Shown here piece after piece: positions 9,337-19,233 of a stretch of 64,000 nt of DNA. The first letter of the stretch is position 1. Every line of letters starts with the position of its first letter. Source of the DNA: a virus; the IMG/VR virus record IMGVR_UViG_3300032238_000944, positions 1-64,000 of that record, one strand, 5' to 3'. Under the pieces are notes generated by a model. It ran no database searches and was not told the origin of the DNA. It was given only the letters and a program-made list of their open reading frames with translations. The position numbers were made by a program, and so were the translations under genes.

Positions 9337-9986
9337 GTAAAAGTTCCTACTTTATAGATAAAGTAAAGAAGTGTGAAGTAAAAGATTTACTCAACACTTT
9401 TCATTATCTTAAAGATGAATCTAAAGATTTTAAAGTAAGTCCTTACTCATATGGTCTCTACAGAAACACTGTTACAGATATTCTGCACGTTGGCGGTTGT
9501 CTTGGTGTTTGCATCTTTACTAAAATCCCAGTCCCCGAAATAGCAGTAGGTGCATTTGGATTACAAAGACATGAGCAAGAAGGACTTTATGAACTTTCAA
9601 GACTTTGTATTCATCCAAATGTTCAAAAAGAAGAATATAATATTACAAGTTGGTTTGTAAGTCGCTGCATTAAGAGGTTTAGAAAAGATGCAAAGGTTCG
9701 TGCTATTCTTAGTTATGCTGACTCTAATTACCACACTGGAGTTATATACAGAGCTTGTAATTTTAAGTACTACGGTCTAAGTGACCCAAAAAAAGATTTC
9801 TATTATACTGATGGCACAAAACATTCAAGAGGTAGTATTCGTGGCATTGATGGTGAGTGGCGTGATCGCAGCCGTAAACATCGCTATCTTATGGTATTCG
9901 ACAAAACGCTGAATGTCTTGTGGAAAGAAGAAAAATATGGTATAATAGACAAGTGTGAAGGAAGTGCAAATGGGGAGATTGCTTAG
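9333..9986 (+). CDS. Mom-like DNA-modification protein (GNAT-type fold)
   Basis: 217 residues, close to phage Mu Mom in size. Residues about 85-150 carry the pattern I associate with Mom-family proteins: YELSRLCIHP, a following helix with conserved Arg/Lys, then ILSYADSNYHTGVIYRACNF and YYG. Mom modifies adenine in phage DNA to protect it from restriction, using a GNAT-like fold. Here it is the last gene of the short promoter-to-terminator cassette with two tRNAs, so host-factor adjustment and genome protection may be expressed together. The call depends on remembered motifs; a different GNAT acetyltransferase is possible. Confidence 0.6.
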   Translation: MSKSSYFIDKVKKCEVKDLLNTFHYLKDESKDFKVSPYSYGLYRNTVTDILHVGGCLGVCIFTKIPVPEIAVGAFGLQRHEQEGLYELSRLCIHPNVQKEEYNITSWFVSRCIKRFRKDAKVRAILSYADSNYHTGVIYRACNFKYYGLSDPKKDFYYTDGTKHSRGSIRGIDGEWRDRSRKHRYLMVFDKTLNVLWKEEKYGIIDKCEGSANGEIA

Positions 9987-10002
9987 GCAGTCTCCCTTTT
10001 TT
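9973..10002 (+). terminator. Rho-independent terminator
   Basis: GGGAGATTGC and GCAGTCTCCC form a 10-bp stem with one G-U pair and loop TTAG, followed by six T residues. It overlaps the stop codon of the Mom-like gene and closes the 8.1-10.0 kb cassette. Confidence 0.85.
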
Positions 10003-10007
10003 CGTTT

Positions 10008-10015
10008 GATAAATA
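10008..10015 (+). promoter_or_regulatory. Late promoter (GATAAATA)
   Basis: GATAAATA is one base from the T4 late consensus TATAAATA, just after a terminator and 30 bases ahead of a large fibre gene. T4-like late promoters have no -35 box and are read with the phage late sigma factor. Confidence 0.6.
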
Positions 10016-10045
10016 ACTTATAACGGAAACTATAGATTTAATAAG

Positions 10046-13000
10046 ATGGGTCTCTCACGTCTAGATAATTTTCTGAAATCAGTTCGTGGCACAATTCTCT
10101 ACGTTGATCCAAGCAGTCTGGATGCAACAGATAGTATTGAAAATCAAGGAAATTCGCTAACCCGTCCATTTAAAACGATTCAGAGAGCCCTTGTAGAAGC
10201 AGCAAGATTTTCATATCAAAGAGGTCTTGATAATGATAGATTTGCTAAGACCACAATTCTTTTATATCCTGGAGAGCACTTTATTGATAATAGACCTGGA
10301 TGGATTCCTGATGGAGCATCCAATTTTAGAATGAGGGATGGAAGCACTACAAATGATTTTCCTCAATGGTCAATTACATCAAATTTTGACATAACTTCAA
10401 CAAATAATGCTCTTTATAAAATGAATAGTATTCACGGGGGTGTTATCATTCCTCGTGGTACTTCGATCGTTGGTATGGATCTTCGTAAAACAAAGATTCG
10501 TCCTCTTTATGTTCCAGCACCAGAAAATAACAATATTGAACGTTCATCAGTTTTCAAAGTAACTGGTGCTTGTTACTTATGGCAATTTACGATTCTTGAT
10601 GCAGATCCTAATGGTATTTGCTACAAGGATTATACAACCAACACTTTTGTTCCTAATTTTTCACATCATAAACTCAGTGGATTTGAATATGCTGATGGTG
10701 TAAATAATGTTAAAATTGATGATACATTCCAGACTTGGGAAACGGCTCGTACCGATCTGGATATGTATTATGAAAAAGTTGAACTTGCATATGGTTCAAC
10801 AAGTGGCAGACCAATTGAACCCGATTATCCTTCCGCAAGTGAAGATCTTCAACCAATTATTGATGAATATCGGATTGTTGGATCTCGTGGCGCGGCAGTA
10901 GGAATTACTAGTATTCGTTCTGGTAATGGTATTACTGGAAATACTACAATTACAGTTACATTTGAACAATCATTTGAAAATCAATTGAGTGTTGATACAC
11001 CAATTCAAATTCAAGGTATTCAAGCAGCAGGATATGATGGGCAATATGTTGTAAGTGCTGTTAATAGTACGACAGAAATTCAGTATAAAGTTCAAAACGT
11101 TCCTACAAATCTTCTTCCGCCAACTACTGGTGCTACATTAAACATTGCAGTTGATACAGTTACTTCAGCATCGCCATATATCTTTAACATATCCTTGCGT
11201 TCTGTTTATGGTATGTGTGGTATGCTTGCTGATGGCAGCAAGGCCGATGGATTTAAATCAATGGTTGTTGCTCAATACACGGGTATTTGGCTTCAAAAAG
11301 ATGATAATGCATTTGTAAAATATGATTCTACTTCAGGAACATATAGAGATTCTACAGCAATCACCAATCTTCATAGTGATTCAAGAGCAAGATTTAAACC
11401 AACTTATGAAAATTTCCATATTAAAGCAATTAATAATTCATATGTACAGTTAGTTTCTGTTTTTGCAATTGGTTATGCTCAACATTTTGCAGTTGAATCT
11501 GGTGGAGATTTTTCGATCAATAATTCCAATTCAAACTTTGGTTCAAAAGCATTAACTGCAACTGGATTTAGAAGCACAGCATTCCCAAGAGATGATATTG
11601 GATATATTACTCACGTTATTGGACCAAAAGAAATTGAGACCGAAGAAGTTAGCGTCAACTTTGGTGCAATTGATATTACAAATACAGTAGGCATTGCATC
11701 TACAACAAGACTTTATTTGTATGGGGAAACTGATGTAAATTCTTCCCCAAGTAGTGTGATTGATGGATATAGAATTGGTGCAAAAGTTAATGATACATTA
11801 TATGTTGAGCTTTCTAATTCTGGAGTAACAACAACATATTCGGCACGTATTGTAATGCCGAATACTCAATATTCATCTGAAAAAATTATTCCTGTTGGTA
11901 GATCTGTTTCAGGAATTAATAGCATTGCTTCAAATATCTTTACTTTAACTGGCACACATTCATTCTTAAATGGCGAATCAATTCGTGTAATTGCCGATAA
12001 TGCTCACCTTCCCGATGGCCTTGAAACAAATCAAATTTATTATGCAATTACGAATACTACATCGGTAGGTCTTGGAAGTGATCAAATTAAAGTTGCACAA
12101 ACTTTAAATGATGCGATCAATGATAATGAATTGGATGTTAATTCAAAAGGTGGAGTTTTAAAAATTGTTTCCAGAGTTTCTGATAAAAATTCTGGAGATA
12201 TTGGCTATCCAATTCAATGGGATAGTACACAATCTCAATGGTATATTGGTGTTGCCACGGATAATGGAATTTATCCTGTCTTAAATACTGCATCCTATGG
12301 GACTGCAACTCCAAGAACATATTTAACCAGAACTCCAGACAATAGAGGAGTTGTTGATACATCATATCGTGTTCGTTATGTAATTCCAAAAGATGCTACA
12401 ACTCTTGCAAGACCACCTTTGGATGGTTATATTCTTCAAGAGTCTAATGATGTGATTGGTGCAGGAACCACTGAAATTCAAAAATATTTCAATCCAACTG
12501 GAGCAACTCTGTCAAACTCTACAGAGTTAAGAAACTTTAGATTTATTTCTGGTGCAGAATGGGCATCGGGAACTGCAAAAGTTTCTACAGAACTCCCACA
12601 CGATTTATCTGTTGGTGCTGAAGTTGAAATTATTAATGTTCTCAGCACAAATAACCTTACGGGTATTGCAAATTCTGCATATAATGGTACTCATACAATT
12701 ACTGGTATCAGTAGTGCAAAACAATTTAGTTTTGCTTTAACAAATAATCCAGGAACATTCTCAAATGATACTACTGCTAGAACCGGTAGTCTTCCATATT
12801 TTAGAAGAAAAAGATTGGCTTCTACCTATCAAGTTTATAGAAGTCAAGAAGTTCAACCATATATTCAAGGTGCTCAAGATGGTATCTATCATTTAATTCT
12901 AATTAATTCATCAAATTCTCCAACTGTTGCACCTTTTACAGATTTAAAATTCTTACAACCAGTACAAAATCTTTATCCTCAAACAAATAGAGATAATCCA

Positions 13001-16000
13001 AACTCAGATCCAGTTTCAACAAAAACTTTTGCAGTTGCAGAACCAATTGGACGTGTTGTAATCAATGACCCACAAAATAGTCTTACAAGAGAAACTATTG
13101 AGAAAAATTTATTTGACTTCAATGTCGGCGTTGGTTTAACAAACATTATTTCTTCTGGAGTCAGTACTCATACATTATATTCTGCAATTGATCATGGACT
13201 TTGTGGTATCACATCCGTTAGCATTGCAAATGCAGGTGCTGGTTATTCTTCAGGTATATATTATGGTGCTCGCCTCATCAATCCAGTTGGCGGAGCAACA
13301 ACAAGTGGAAAAAATGCCACAGCAAGAGTAACCGTAAGTGCTGGTGGAACTATCACAAATGTCACCATTATGGATGGTGGTAGCGCATATGGAGTTGGAA
13401 CTACATTATCAATTGCTGGTATTACAACTGTTTCTGGATATTCACCTTCAGTATTGACAATTACAAATATTTACAATAACGTTGGTGATTGTATCAGTAT
13501 TTCTGGAGTTTCTTCTAATTCATATCAACCATATAATAATCTTTATAAGATTACCTCCGTAACTTCACCAACTCAAATTGAAGTTCAATCTTCAGAGACA
13601 ATTTCTCCTCTTGGGCCATCAATTGCAGGTATCGGTTCCACATTAACAGCAAATGCAACTGCAATTCTGACTGGAAAAGCACTTTCTGTTACTCTCTTAA
13701 CTTATGATTATTCATCTGGAATTGGTACTCTGACATTCCCAACTGCTCACGGATTTAGAGTTAATCAAAAACTTCGTATTGGCGGTGCTGATCAATCATT
13801 CTTTAATGATGATTTCATTGTCAAAACTATTAACAGTTCAACATCTCTTGCAGTAGCAATTGGTGCATCTACAGCAGGAATTAATACAGGCGGTACAATG
13901 ACTGCCTATCGTCCATTCTTGTCATCTTATGGCGGAGATTTGACTAGAGATAATGAAAATACTTCTGGACGTTTAATTGCACCATATGCAGGTATTACAA
14001 CTACCTTAGGAACAAACTTTGCTTCCACTGCATCAGATGTTGATCCAATCGTCATTCCAAATGCAGATATTTTGGGATTGAAGATTGGTGATTACCTGCA
14101 GATTGATGATGAAATTGTCAGAATCAGAACAAATGTGTCTGGAAGTACCGTTTATGTCTTCCGTTCATTATTTGGAACTCAAAGACAAAATCACCAGTCA
14201 GGCACTGCAGTCAGAAAAATTAAGCCTCAACCAATTGAATTCCGTAGAAATTCAATCATTCGTGCATCGGGACATACCTTTGAATATCTTGGATATGGAC
14301 CTGGTAACTATTCCACTGCATTCCCAGAAAGACAAGACCGTATTCTGACCGCACAAGAAGTACTTCTTGCACAATCAGTAAAACTTGACGGTGGTGTCAG
14401 TATTTACACTGGAATGGATGATAAAGGTAACTTCTACACAGGTAATAAGAAGTTAAATTCTGCTACTGGACAAGAAGAAGTCTATGATGCTCCAATTCCT
14501 ACCACAACAGGTGAAGATCCTGGAACTGGTGGTGTAAATGTTGGATTTGATGTTCTTTCTCCACTTGAAGTTTCTGTAAATCGTTCTCTTCGTGTTGAAG
14601 GTGGTCAAGATAACAATCTTATTTCTCAATTTGATGGTCCTGTTGTTTTCAATAACAAAGTTACAACAAATTCAGAAAAAGGTATTGAAGCAAAATCATT
14701 ATTTGTTCAGGGTAATGCTGATGTATCGCGTAAATTTACAGTTGGCGTTGGATCAACTCCAACATCTTCTGGAAACCCAGGAGACATTATTACTAGAGCA
14801 TTCCCAGAACATAACAAATATCTTGGTTGGATTTATACATTAGATAATTATTGGGAACCATTTGGATTTATTGGAACTCTTCCAAATGGCCTTGTCTTTG
14901 GTGCAGCAAATCAAGTTCTGTATAAAAACCCACTGGGACAAAATGCAGGTAACAATGATTTCTTATTCCAAAATAATTCTACATTAATCATTGGTATTGG
15001 CGCATCAACCAATGTTGCCAATCAAAAACTACAAGTTGGTGGTGGTGCATATCTAAATGGATTTGTTGGTATTGCATCTTCGGCACCTTCAGCAGCTCTT
15101 GACGTTGTTGGAAATGCAAGAATAAGTGGTATTGTTACCATTGGTACAGCATCAGTTACTATCAATGGCAATACTAATACTATTACTGCTGGCATCACAT
15201 CCATTAAATCTGGAATTATTACCGCAACATCAGGAATTGTTACTTATTATGGTGATGGACAATATCTTCAAAATATTGATACTTCAAGTTGGGCAAATGT
15301 TCCTGTTGGACTCGGAACTGGAATTTATTCTAAGTCATTGCTTCGTGTTGGAATCGGAACTATCCTCCCTCAAAGTCAATTAGATGTTGTCAGTGGACTT
15401 TCAACAAGTGTTGATGCAAAACTTGCAAGGTTCTCAGCACCAGATCTTGGGATTGGCTCAGTTACAAGCATTGCATTCGGAAAACAGTTTTCAAATTTCC
15501 AATCATCACTCTTTGCATATAATTATTTTGGAAGTTCTGCATCTAGTGGTTCCTTCCTTTCCATTAGTCATTCAGGACAAGGCAATACTCTTGTAGTTGC
15601 TGATAGTGATCGTGTTGGTGTGGGAATCGCAAATCCACAAGCAAAACTTCATGTTTCTGGAGATGGAAGATTTGATAGCAATGTGGTGATTAGCGGTGCT
15701 CTAAGTGTAAATAGCAATGTGGTGATTAGCGGTGCTCTAAATGTAACTGGTGATATTACAGCATTCTATACTTCTGACCAAAGACTGAAAGATAACATCA
15801 CTCCAATTCCAAATGCATTAGATAAAGTACTTTCAATTAGTGGTAATACATTTGATTGGAACGAAAAATCTGGCAAAGAAGGAACTGATGTTGGTGTTGT
15901 TGCACAAGAAATTCTGGAAGTTCTTCCAGAAGCAGTTACCACAAGAGATAATGGATATCTTGCTGTTCGTTATGAAAAACTTGTACCACTTCTGATTGAA

Positions 16001-16051
16001 GCAATTAAAGAACTTAAACAAGAAGTAAAAGAACTTAAAGGAGAAAACTAA
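10046..16051 (+). CDS. Giant tail-fibre-like structural protein with S74 chaperone domain
   Basis: 2001 residues. The N-terminus (about 19-60, ILYVDPSSLDAT ... RPFKTIQRALVEAA) is a right-handed beta-helix/pectate-lyase-like opening found in cyanophage fibres. The middle is a long series of short Gly/Ser/Thr-rich beta strands. The last 93 residues form an intramolecular chaperone of the peptidase S74 type. TSDQRLKDNI contains the expected Ser1910/Lys1915 pair for self-cleavage, followed by FDWNE, GVVAQEILEVLPE and a terminal coiled coil. I infer a trimeric fibre trimmed by its own chaperone, at the baseplate or tail tip. A 12-residue tandem duplication lies just ahead of the chaperone. Confidence 0.8.
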   Translation: MGLSRLDNFLKSVRGTILYVDPSSLDATDSIENQGNSLTRPFKTIQRALVEAARFSYQRGLDNDRFAKTTILLYPGEHFIDNRPGWIPDGASNFRMRDGSTTNDFPQWSITSNFDITSTNNALYKMNSIHGGVIIPRGTSIVGMDLRKTKIRPLYVPAPENNNIERSSVFKVTGACYLWQFTILDADPNGICYKDYTTNTFVPNFSHHKLSGFEYADGVNNVKIDDTFQTWETARTDLDMYYEKVELAYGSTSGRPIEPDYPSASEDLQPIIDEYRIVGSRGAAVGITSIRSGNGITGNTTITVTFEQSFENQLSVDTPIQIQGIQAAGYDGQYVVSAVNSTTEIQYKVQNVPTNLLPPTTGATLNIAVDTVTSASPYIFNISLRSVYGMCGMLADGSKADGFKSMVVAQYTGIWLQKDDNAFVKYDSTSGTYRDSTAITNLHSDSRARFKPTYENFHIKAINNSYVQLVSVFAIGYAQHFAVESGGDFSINNSNSNFGSKALTATGFRSTAFPRDDIGYITHVIGPKEIETEEVSVNFGAIDITNTVGIASTTRLYLYGETDVNSSPSSVIDGYRIGAKVNDTLYVELSNSGVTTTYSARIVMPNTQYSSEKIIPVGRSVSGINSIASNIFTLTGTHSFLNGESIRVIADNAHLPDGLETNQIYYAITNTTSVGLGSDQIKVAQTLNDAINDNELDVNSKGGVLKIVSRVSDKNSGDIGYPIQWDSTQSQWYIGVATDNGIYPVLNTASYGTATPRTYLTRTPDNRGVVDTSYRVRYVIPKDATTLARPPLDGYILQESNDVIGAGTTEIQKYFNPTGATLSNSTELRNFRFISGAEWASGTAKVSTELPHDLSVGAEVEIINVLSTNNLTGIANSAYNGTHTITGISSAKQFSFALTNNPGTFSNDTTARTGSLPYFRRKRLASTYQVYRSQEVQPYIQGAQDGIYHLILINSSNSPTVAPFTDLKFLQPVQNLYPQTNRDNPNSDPVSTKTFAVAEPIGRVVINDPQNSLTRETIEKNLFDFNVGVGLTNIISSGVSTHTLYSAIDHGLCGITSVSIANAGAGYSSGIYYGARLINPVGGATTSGKNATARVTVSAGGTITNVTIMDGGSAYGVGTTLSIAGITTVSGYSPSVLTITNIYNNVGDCISISGVSSNSYQPYNNLYKITSVTSPTQIEVQSSETISPLGPSIAGIGSTLTANATAILTGKALSVTLLTYDYSSGIGTLTFPTAHGFRVNQKLRIGGADQSFFNDDFIVKTINSSTSLAVAIGASTAGINTGGTMTAYRPFLSSYGGDLTRDNENTSGRLIAPYAGITTTLGTNFASTASDVDPIVIPNADILGLKIGDYLQIDDEIVRIRTNVSGSTVYVFRSLFGTQRQNHQSGTAVRKIKPQPIEFRRNSIIRASGHTFEYLGYGPGNYSTAFPERQDRILTAQEVLLAQSVKLDGGVSIYTGMDDKGNFYTGNKKLNSATGQEEVYDAPIPTTTGEDPGTGGVNVGFDVLSPLEVSVNRSLRVEGGQDNNLISQFDGPVVFNNKVTTNSEKGIEAKSLFVQGNADVSRKFTVGVGSTPTSSGNPGDIITRAFPEHNKYLGWIYTLDNYWEPFGFIGTLPNGLVFGAANQVLYKNPLGQNAGNNDFLFQNNSTLIIGIGASTNVANQKLQVGGGAYLNGFVGIASSAPSAALDVVGNARISGIVTIGTASVTINGNTNTITAGITSIKSGIITATSGIVTYYGDGQYLQNIDTSSWANVPVGLGTGIYSKSLLRVGIGTILPQSQLDVVSGLSTSVDAKLARFSAPDLGIGSVTSIAFGKQFSNFQSSLFAYNYFGSSASSGSFLSISHSGQGNTLVVADSDRVGVGIANPQAKLHVSGDGRFDSNVVISGALSVNSNVVISGALNVTGDITAFYTSDQRLKDNITPIPNALDKVLSISGNTFDWNEKSGKEGTDVGVVAQEILEVLPEAVTTRDNGYLAVRYEKLVPLLIEAIKELKQEVKELKGEN
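15675..15746 (+). repeat. In-frame 36-base tandem duplication
   Basis: Bases 15675-15710 and 15711-15746 are two adjacent 36-base copies differing at one position. They encode two copies of a 12-residue unit (SNVVISGALSVN / SNVVISGALNVT) in the fibre shaft just before the S74 chaperone. The near-identity at DNA level indicates a recent duplication. Confidence 0.9.
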
Positions 16052-17218
16052 ATGTCTCTTCAAGCTTCAGGACAAATAAGTGCTTCTCAAATTAGAAACG
16101 AATTTGGAGCAACCAGTGGAACTTCTGTGAGATTTGGTGCTTATAGAGTAAGTCAAACAGTTTCCGCTTTGACTAATATGCCGTTGGATGCTGGTATTCC
16201 ACAATCAGGATCTATAAGGTTTAGTAATTTTTATTCCAAAAAACTTAATGTGGTTGTTGATTATACATCATCAACACCAGTAACTAAAGTTAATGCTAAA
16301 AATGATTATGATGCAAATAGTAGAGTTGTTGTGGTTGGCGGATTTAAACAAAGACCTGCAGATCCAGCAGGAACAAAAGTATGGATTCATACCAATGGCG
16401 ATATTGGATCTGATGCAAAAAGCACAACTAAAGAACGTTGTTCACTTATAACTGGAGCTTGGTCATCAACAACAGATTTAAGACTTGATATTGGTCCTAA
16501 TGGTAGGGTAGTGGGCGCTGGTGGTGATGGTGGAGATGGTGGATATGAGTTTGGTAGCCAAAGAGGTTGTCAAGTATTTCCAGGTAATCCTGGATCAAAT
16601 GGAACAAGTGCTATTGGAATAACTACCCCAAATATTATAGTTACCAATCGTGGAATTATTCAAGCAGGTGGCGGTGGTGGTGGAGGAGGAGGTGCTGCTG
16701 CTGCCATTAATCAAAATACTGGAGACCCAGATGAGGTTCATGGATCTGGTGGAGGTGGTGGAGGTGGTGGTATTGGATATCCTGGAGGAACTGGTGGTAC
16801 AGGAGGGACATCAACCCCAAGTGGAAATGGCAGACTAACACCAAGACCTGGAACAAATGGAACTTCAGGAACAATATCTTCATCTGGAAATGGAGGTGCT
16901 GGTGGTTCATTTGGAATTGAAGGGCAATCAGGTGCCTCTCTTGGTGGAGGAGGTGGTGGTGGAGGAACCAGTGGACTTGGAGGAGACACACCCAATGGTA
17001 CTAATGATGGAACAGCAGGAACCATAATTAGAGGAGGAACTGGTGCTAATGGTATTGCACGTGGATTTGGTAGTGGTGGTACTTCCAAAACTGCTGTTGG
17101 AGCAGCAGGTGGTGATTCTGGATATGCTATTATAGTAATTGGTTCTGGAACTGGAGTAACTATTACCAATACTGGAACAATTAAGGGAATTACTATATAC
17201 AGCACAACACCATCATGA
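16052..17218 (+). CDS. Glycine-rich tail fibre/adhesin
   Basis: 388 residues, starting directly after the preceding stop. The N-terminal 70 residues (ISASQIRNEFGA, YRVSQTVSALTNMPLDAGIP, IRFSNFYSKKLNVVVDY) match a recurrent cyanophage fibre attachment module. Residues about 150-360 are extremely rich in Gly with runs such as GGGGGGGGG, resembling the polyglycine-sandwich tips of T-even receptor-binding adhesins. I infer a receptor-binding or fibre-tip role. Confidence 0.7.
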   Translation: MSLQASGQISASQIRNEFGATSGTSVRFGAYRVSQTVSALTNMPLDAGIPQSGSIRFSNFYSKKLNVVVDYTSSTPVTKVNAKNDYDANSRVVVVGGFKQRPADPAGTKVWIHTNGDIGSDAKSTTKERCSLITGAWSSTTDLRLDIGPNGRVVGAGGDGGDGGYEFGSQRGCQVFPGNPGSNGTSAIGITTPNIIVTNRGIIQAGGGGGGGGGAAAAINQNTGDPDEVHGSGGGGGGGGIGYPGGTGGTGGTSTPSGNGRLTPRPGTNGTSGTISSSGNGGAGGSFGIEGQSGASLGGGGGGGGTSGLGGDTPNGTNDGTAGTIIRGGTGANGIARGFGSGGTSKTAVGAAGGDSGYAIIVIGSGTGVTITNTGTIKGITIYSTTPS

Positions 17219-17237
17219 GAATGTGATGTTTTTCAAA

Positions 17238-17245
17238 TATAAATA
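17238..17245 (+). promoter_or_regulatory. Late promoter (TATAAATA)
   Basis: A perfect T4-type late promoter octamer in the short gap before the next fibre gene, 32 bases ahead of its ATG. A strong ribosome site (CGAGGGGAGAG) lies between. Confidence 0.8.
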
Positions 17246-17277
17246 ATAAAAAGTAACCGAGGGGAGAGTGAACCTCA

Positions 17278-19200
17278 ATGGCAGGAATTAATAAGAATTT
17301 TGTAGTTAAACATGGTTTACAGGTTAGCAATAACTTAATTGTTGCTGACGAAACCAAATATACTGTGGGTATTGGAACCAGCGTATCCAACTCCAGCTAC
17401 CGTCTTCACGTCAATGGTGGGATTGGAGCAACAGATTTAAAAGTTTCTGGTATTGGTACATTTGATTATATTCATCTAAATGGAACTGTAGCTGCTGGAA
17501 CTAGTCAAGGTGCCATTGGACAATATCTTGTTCGTGTCGGAACTGGAGTTACTTGGCAAAATTTACCATCAACAAGAAGTTCTCAAACATTTACAGCCTC
17601 TGTAGGACAAACAGTATTTTTCTTTTCTTATACTGTCGGTTATTTGGACGTATTTGTTAATGGCGTAAAATTATCTTCAAGTGAATATACTGCTAATGAT
17701 ACAGCATCGGTTATTTTAAATACTGCTTGTTTTGGTGAAGAAACTGTAGAATTAATTTCTTATAGTTCAGTTAATCCTGGGTATGGATATACTGGAATTT
17801 ATGGTATTTCTTTATTTGAAGATGGATCTCCCGTAGGCACTACGGGACAAGTTGTGGCATTAAATTTTGTAGGTGCTGCAGTAACTGCAACGGCCACTGG
17901 AGTTGCTGCAACTGTTTACCTAACTGAAAATTGGACAAAAAATAGTCAAGGAGTTTATAGTCTTAATTCTGTTGGAGTTGGAACTACAAATCCAAGATTT
18001 GCCTTAGAAGTTGGCGCTGTGGGTGCATCAGGAACTTCATTATGGGTCAATGGAAATGCAAGAGTTACTGGAATTCTAACCGTTGGAAGTTCAAGTATTG
18101 TTTTAGATGGATCAAACAATACAATCAATGTTGGTTCTGGAGTTACAATCAACGGAAATACTGGTATTGTAAGTGCATCCAATTTTTATGCAAATGGAAT
18201 TCAAGTCGGGGTTATTTCAGCCACAACGATTGTTTATCAAGGTTCAACTTTAGCTTCCTCACAATGGGTAACAACAGCAGCAGGAATTCATACACTTTCT
18301 AGTGTTGGCATAGGAACCACAAATCCAACCAGTGCTCTTACAGTAGTTGGTAGTGGAACCTCAACATCACAACTTTATGTAACTGGTGTTTCTACATTTA
18401 CCGGCACAACAAATTTAGCGACTACAAATATCAGTGGAGATTTAACATTTACAGGAAATAATGATCTTTACTTAAAAGATAATGGAGTTATTAACTTTGG
18501 GGATAGTAATGATCTCCAAATTTATCATAATAGTTCTGTAAGTGTCATTAGTGATGGTGGAACTGGTGGATTATTAATACAATCAGATAATGAAATTAAA
18601 CTTGCTAAAAATGGAACAGGAAATGATAATTTAGCAGTATTCACTCCAGATGGACCAGTAGAACTTTACTATGATAACTCTAAGAAATTTGAAACCCTTG
18701 GTGCTGGTGTAACAGTCACTGGAACTACCTTCACAAACCAGTTAAGCGTTTCTGGTGTTTCTACATTTAAAAATACTGTTTCGGTTGACAATTATCTCGT
18801 TGTCAATCAAACATCAACTAATCCTAGCGTTACTGTGGATGTTGGTGGTAATACTGCCATTGCAATGTATTATGACACATCATCACTTCAAAGTTATCTT
18901 TATTCTGGCAATAAAAATTTAAACATTAAAGTTTATTCTCCACAAAATGTTAACATTATGTCAGGTGATTATAATTTGGCATCATTTAATAGTAATAGTG
19001 CAGCACAACTTTATAAAGGTGTAATAGTCACAGGATCAACTACTACAGATCAGTTAAGTGTTTCTGGTGTTTCTACTTGTACTGGAAGTGTAAGAGTTGG
19101 TGTTAGCACTGCTGCAGGTGTCATTCTTACTTCACCTAATGGAACCAAGTATCAACTATTTGTTGAAAATGGTGGCACTTTGAAAACAGTTGCAGTATAA
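17278..19200 (+). CDS. Tail-fibre-like structural protein
   Basis: 640 residues. It opens with MAGINKNFVVKHGLQVSNN, an N-terminal signature I recognise from cyanophage fibres. The body is repeats of short beta strands with recurring VGIGTTNP and VSGVSTF motifs. Unlike its neighbours it ends (TKYQLFVENGGTLKTVAV) without an S74 chaperone. It has its own late promoter and strong ribosome site. Likely a trimeric beta-structured fibre; the exact partner is unknown. Confidence 0.7.
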   Translation: MAGINKNFVVKHGLQVSNNLIVADETKYTVGIGTSVSNSSYRLHVNGGIGATDLKVSGIGTFDYIHLNGTVAAGTSQGAIGQYLVRVGTGVTWQNLPSTRSSQTFTASVGQTVFFFSYTVGYLDVFVNGVKLSSSEYTANDTASVILNTACFGEETVELISYSSVNPGYGYTGIYGISLFEDGSPVGTTGQVVALNFVGAAVTATATGVAATVYLTENWTKNSQGVYSLNSVGVGTTNPRFALEVGAVGASGTSLWVNGNARVTGILTVGSSSIVLDGSNNTINVGSGVTINGNTGIVSASNFYANGIQVGVISATTIVYQGSTLASSQWVTTAAGIHTLSSVGIGTTNPTSALTVVGSGTSTSQLYVTGVSTFTGTTNLATTNISGDLTFTGNNDLYLKDNGVINFGDSNDLQIYHNSSVSVISDGGTGGLLIQSDNEIKLAKNGTGNDNLAVFTPDGPVELYYDNSKKFETLGAGVTVTGTTFTNQLSVSGVSTFKNTVSVDNYLVVNQTSTNPSVTVDVGGNTAIAMYYDTSSLQSYLYSGNKNLNIKVYSPQNVNIMSGDYNLASFNSNSAAQLYKGVIVTGSTTTDQLSVSGVSTCTGSVRVGVSTAAGVILTSPNGTKYQLFVENGGTLKTVAV

Positions 19201-19206
19201 CATACC

Positions 19207-19214
19207 AATAAATA
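19207..19214 (+). promoter_or_regulatory. Late promoter (AATAAATA)
   Basis: One mismatch to TATAAATA, beginning 7 bases after the previous stop and 19 bases ahead of the next fibre ATG, with an AGGAGA ribosome site in between. Confidence 0.55.
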
Positions 19215-19233
19215 AAGATATCAGGAGAAACCA

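Noticed and set aside
14085-15596. Overlapping forward frames inside the 2001-residue fibre gene
   Set aside because: Leu/Gln/His-rich shadow translations of beta-repeat sequence without start signals.
15675-15746. Tandem repeat considered as a CRISPR-like array
   Set aside because: Only two adjacent copies, no spacers, and in-frame coding sequence.
16738-17205. Reverse-strand Pro-rich frame opposite the glycine-rich fibre gene
   Set aside because: Poly-Pro is simply the complement of Gly codons in the adhesin; no promoter or ribosome site. The same applies to the frame opposite the gene at 21575.
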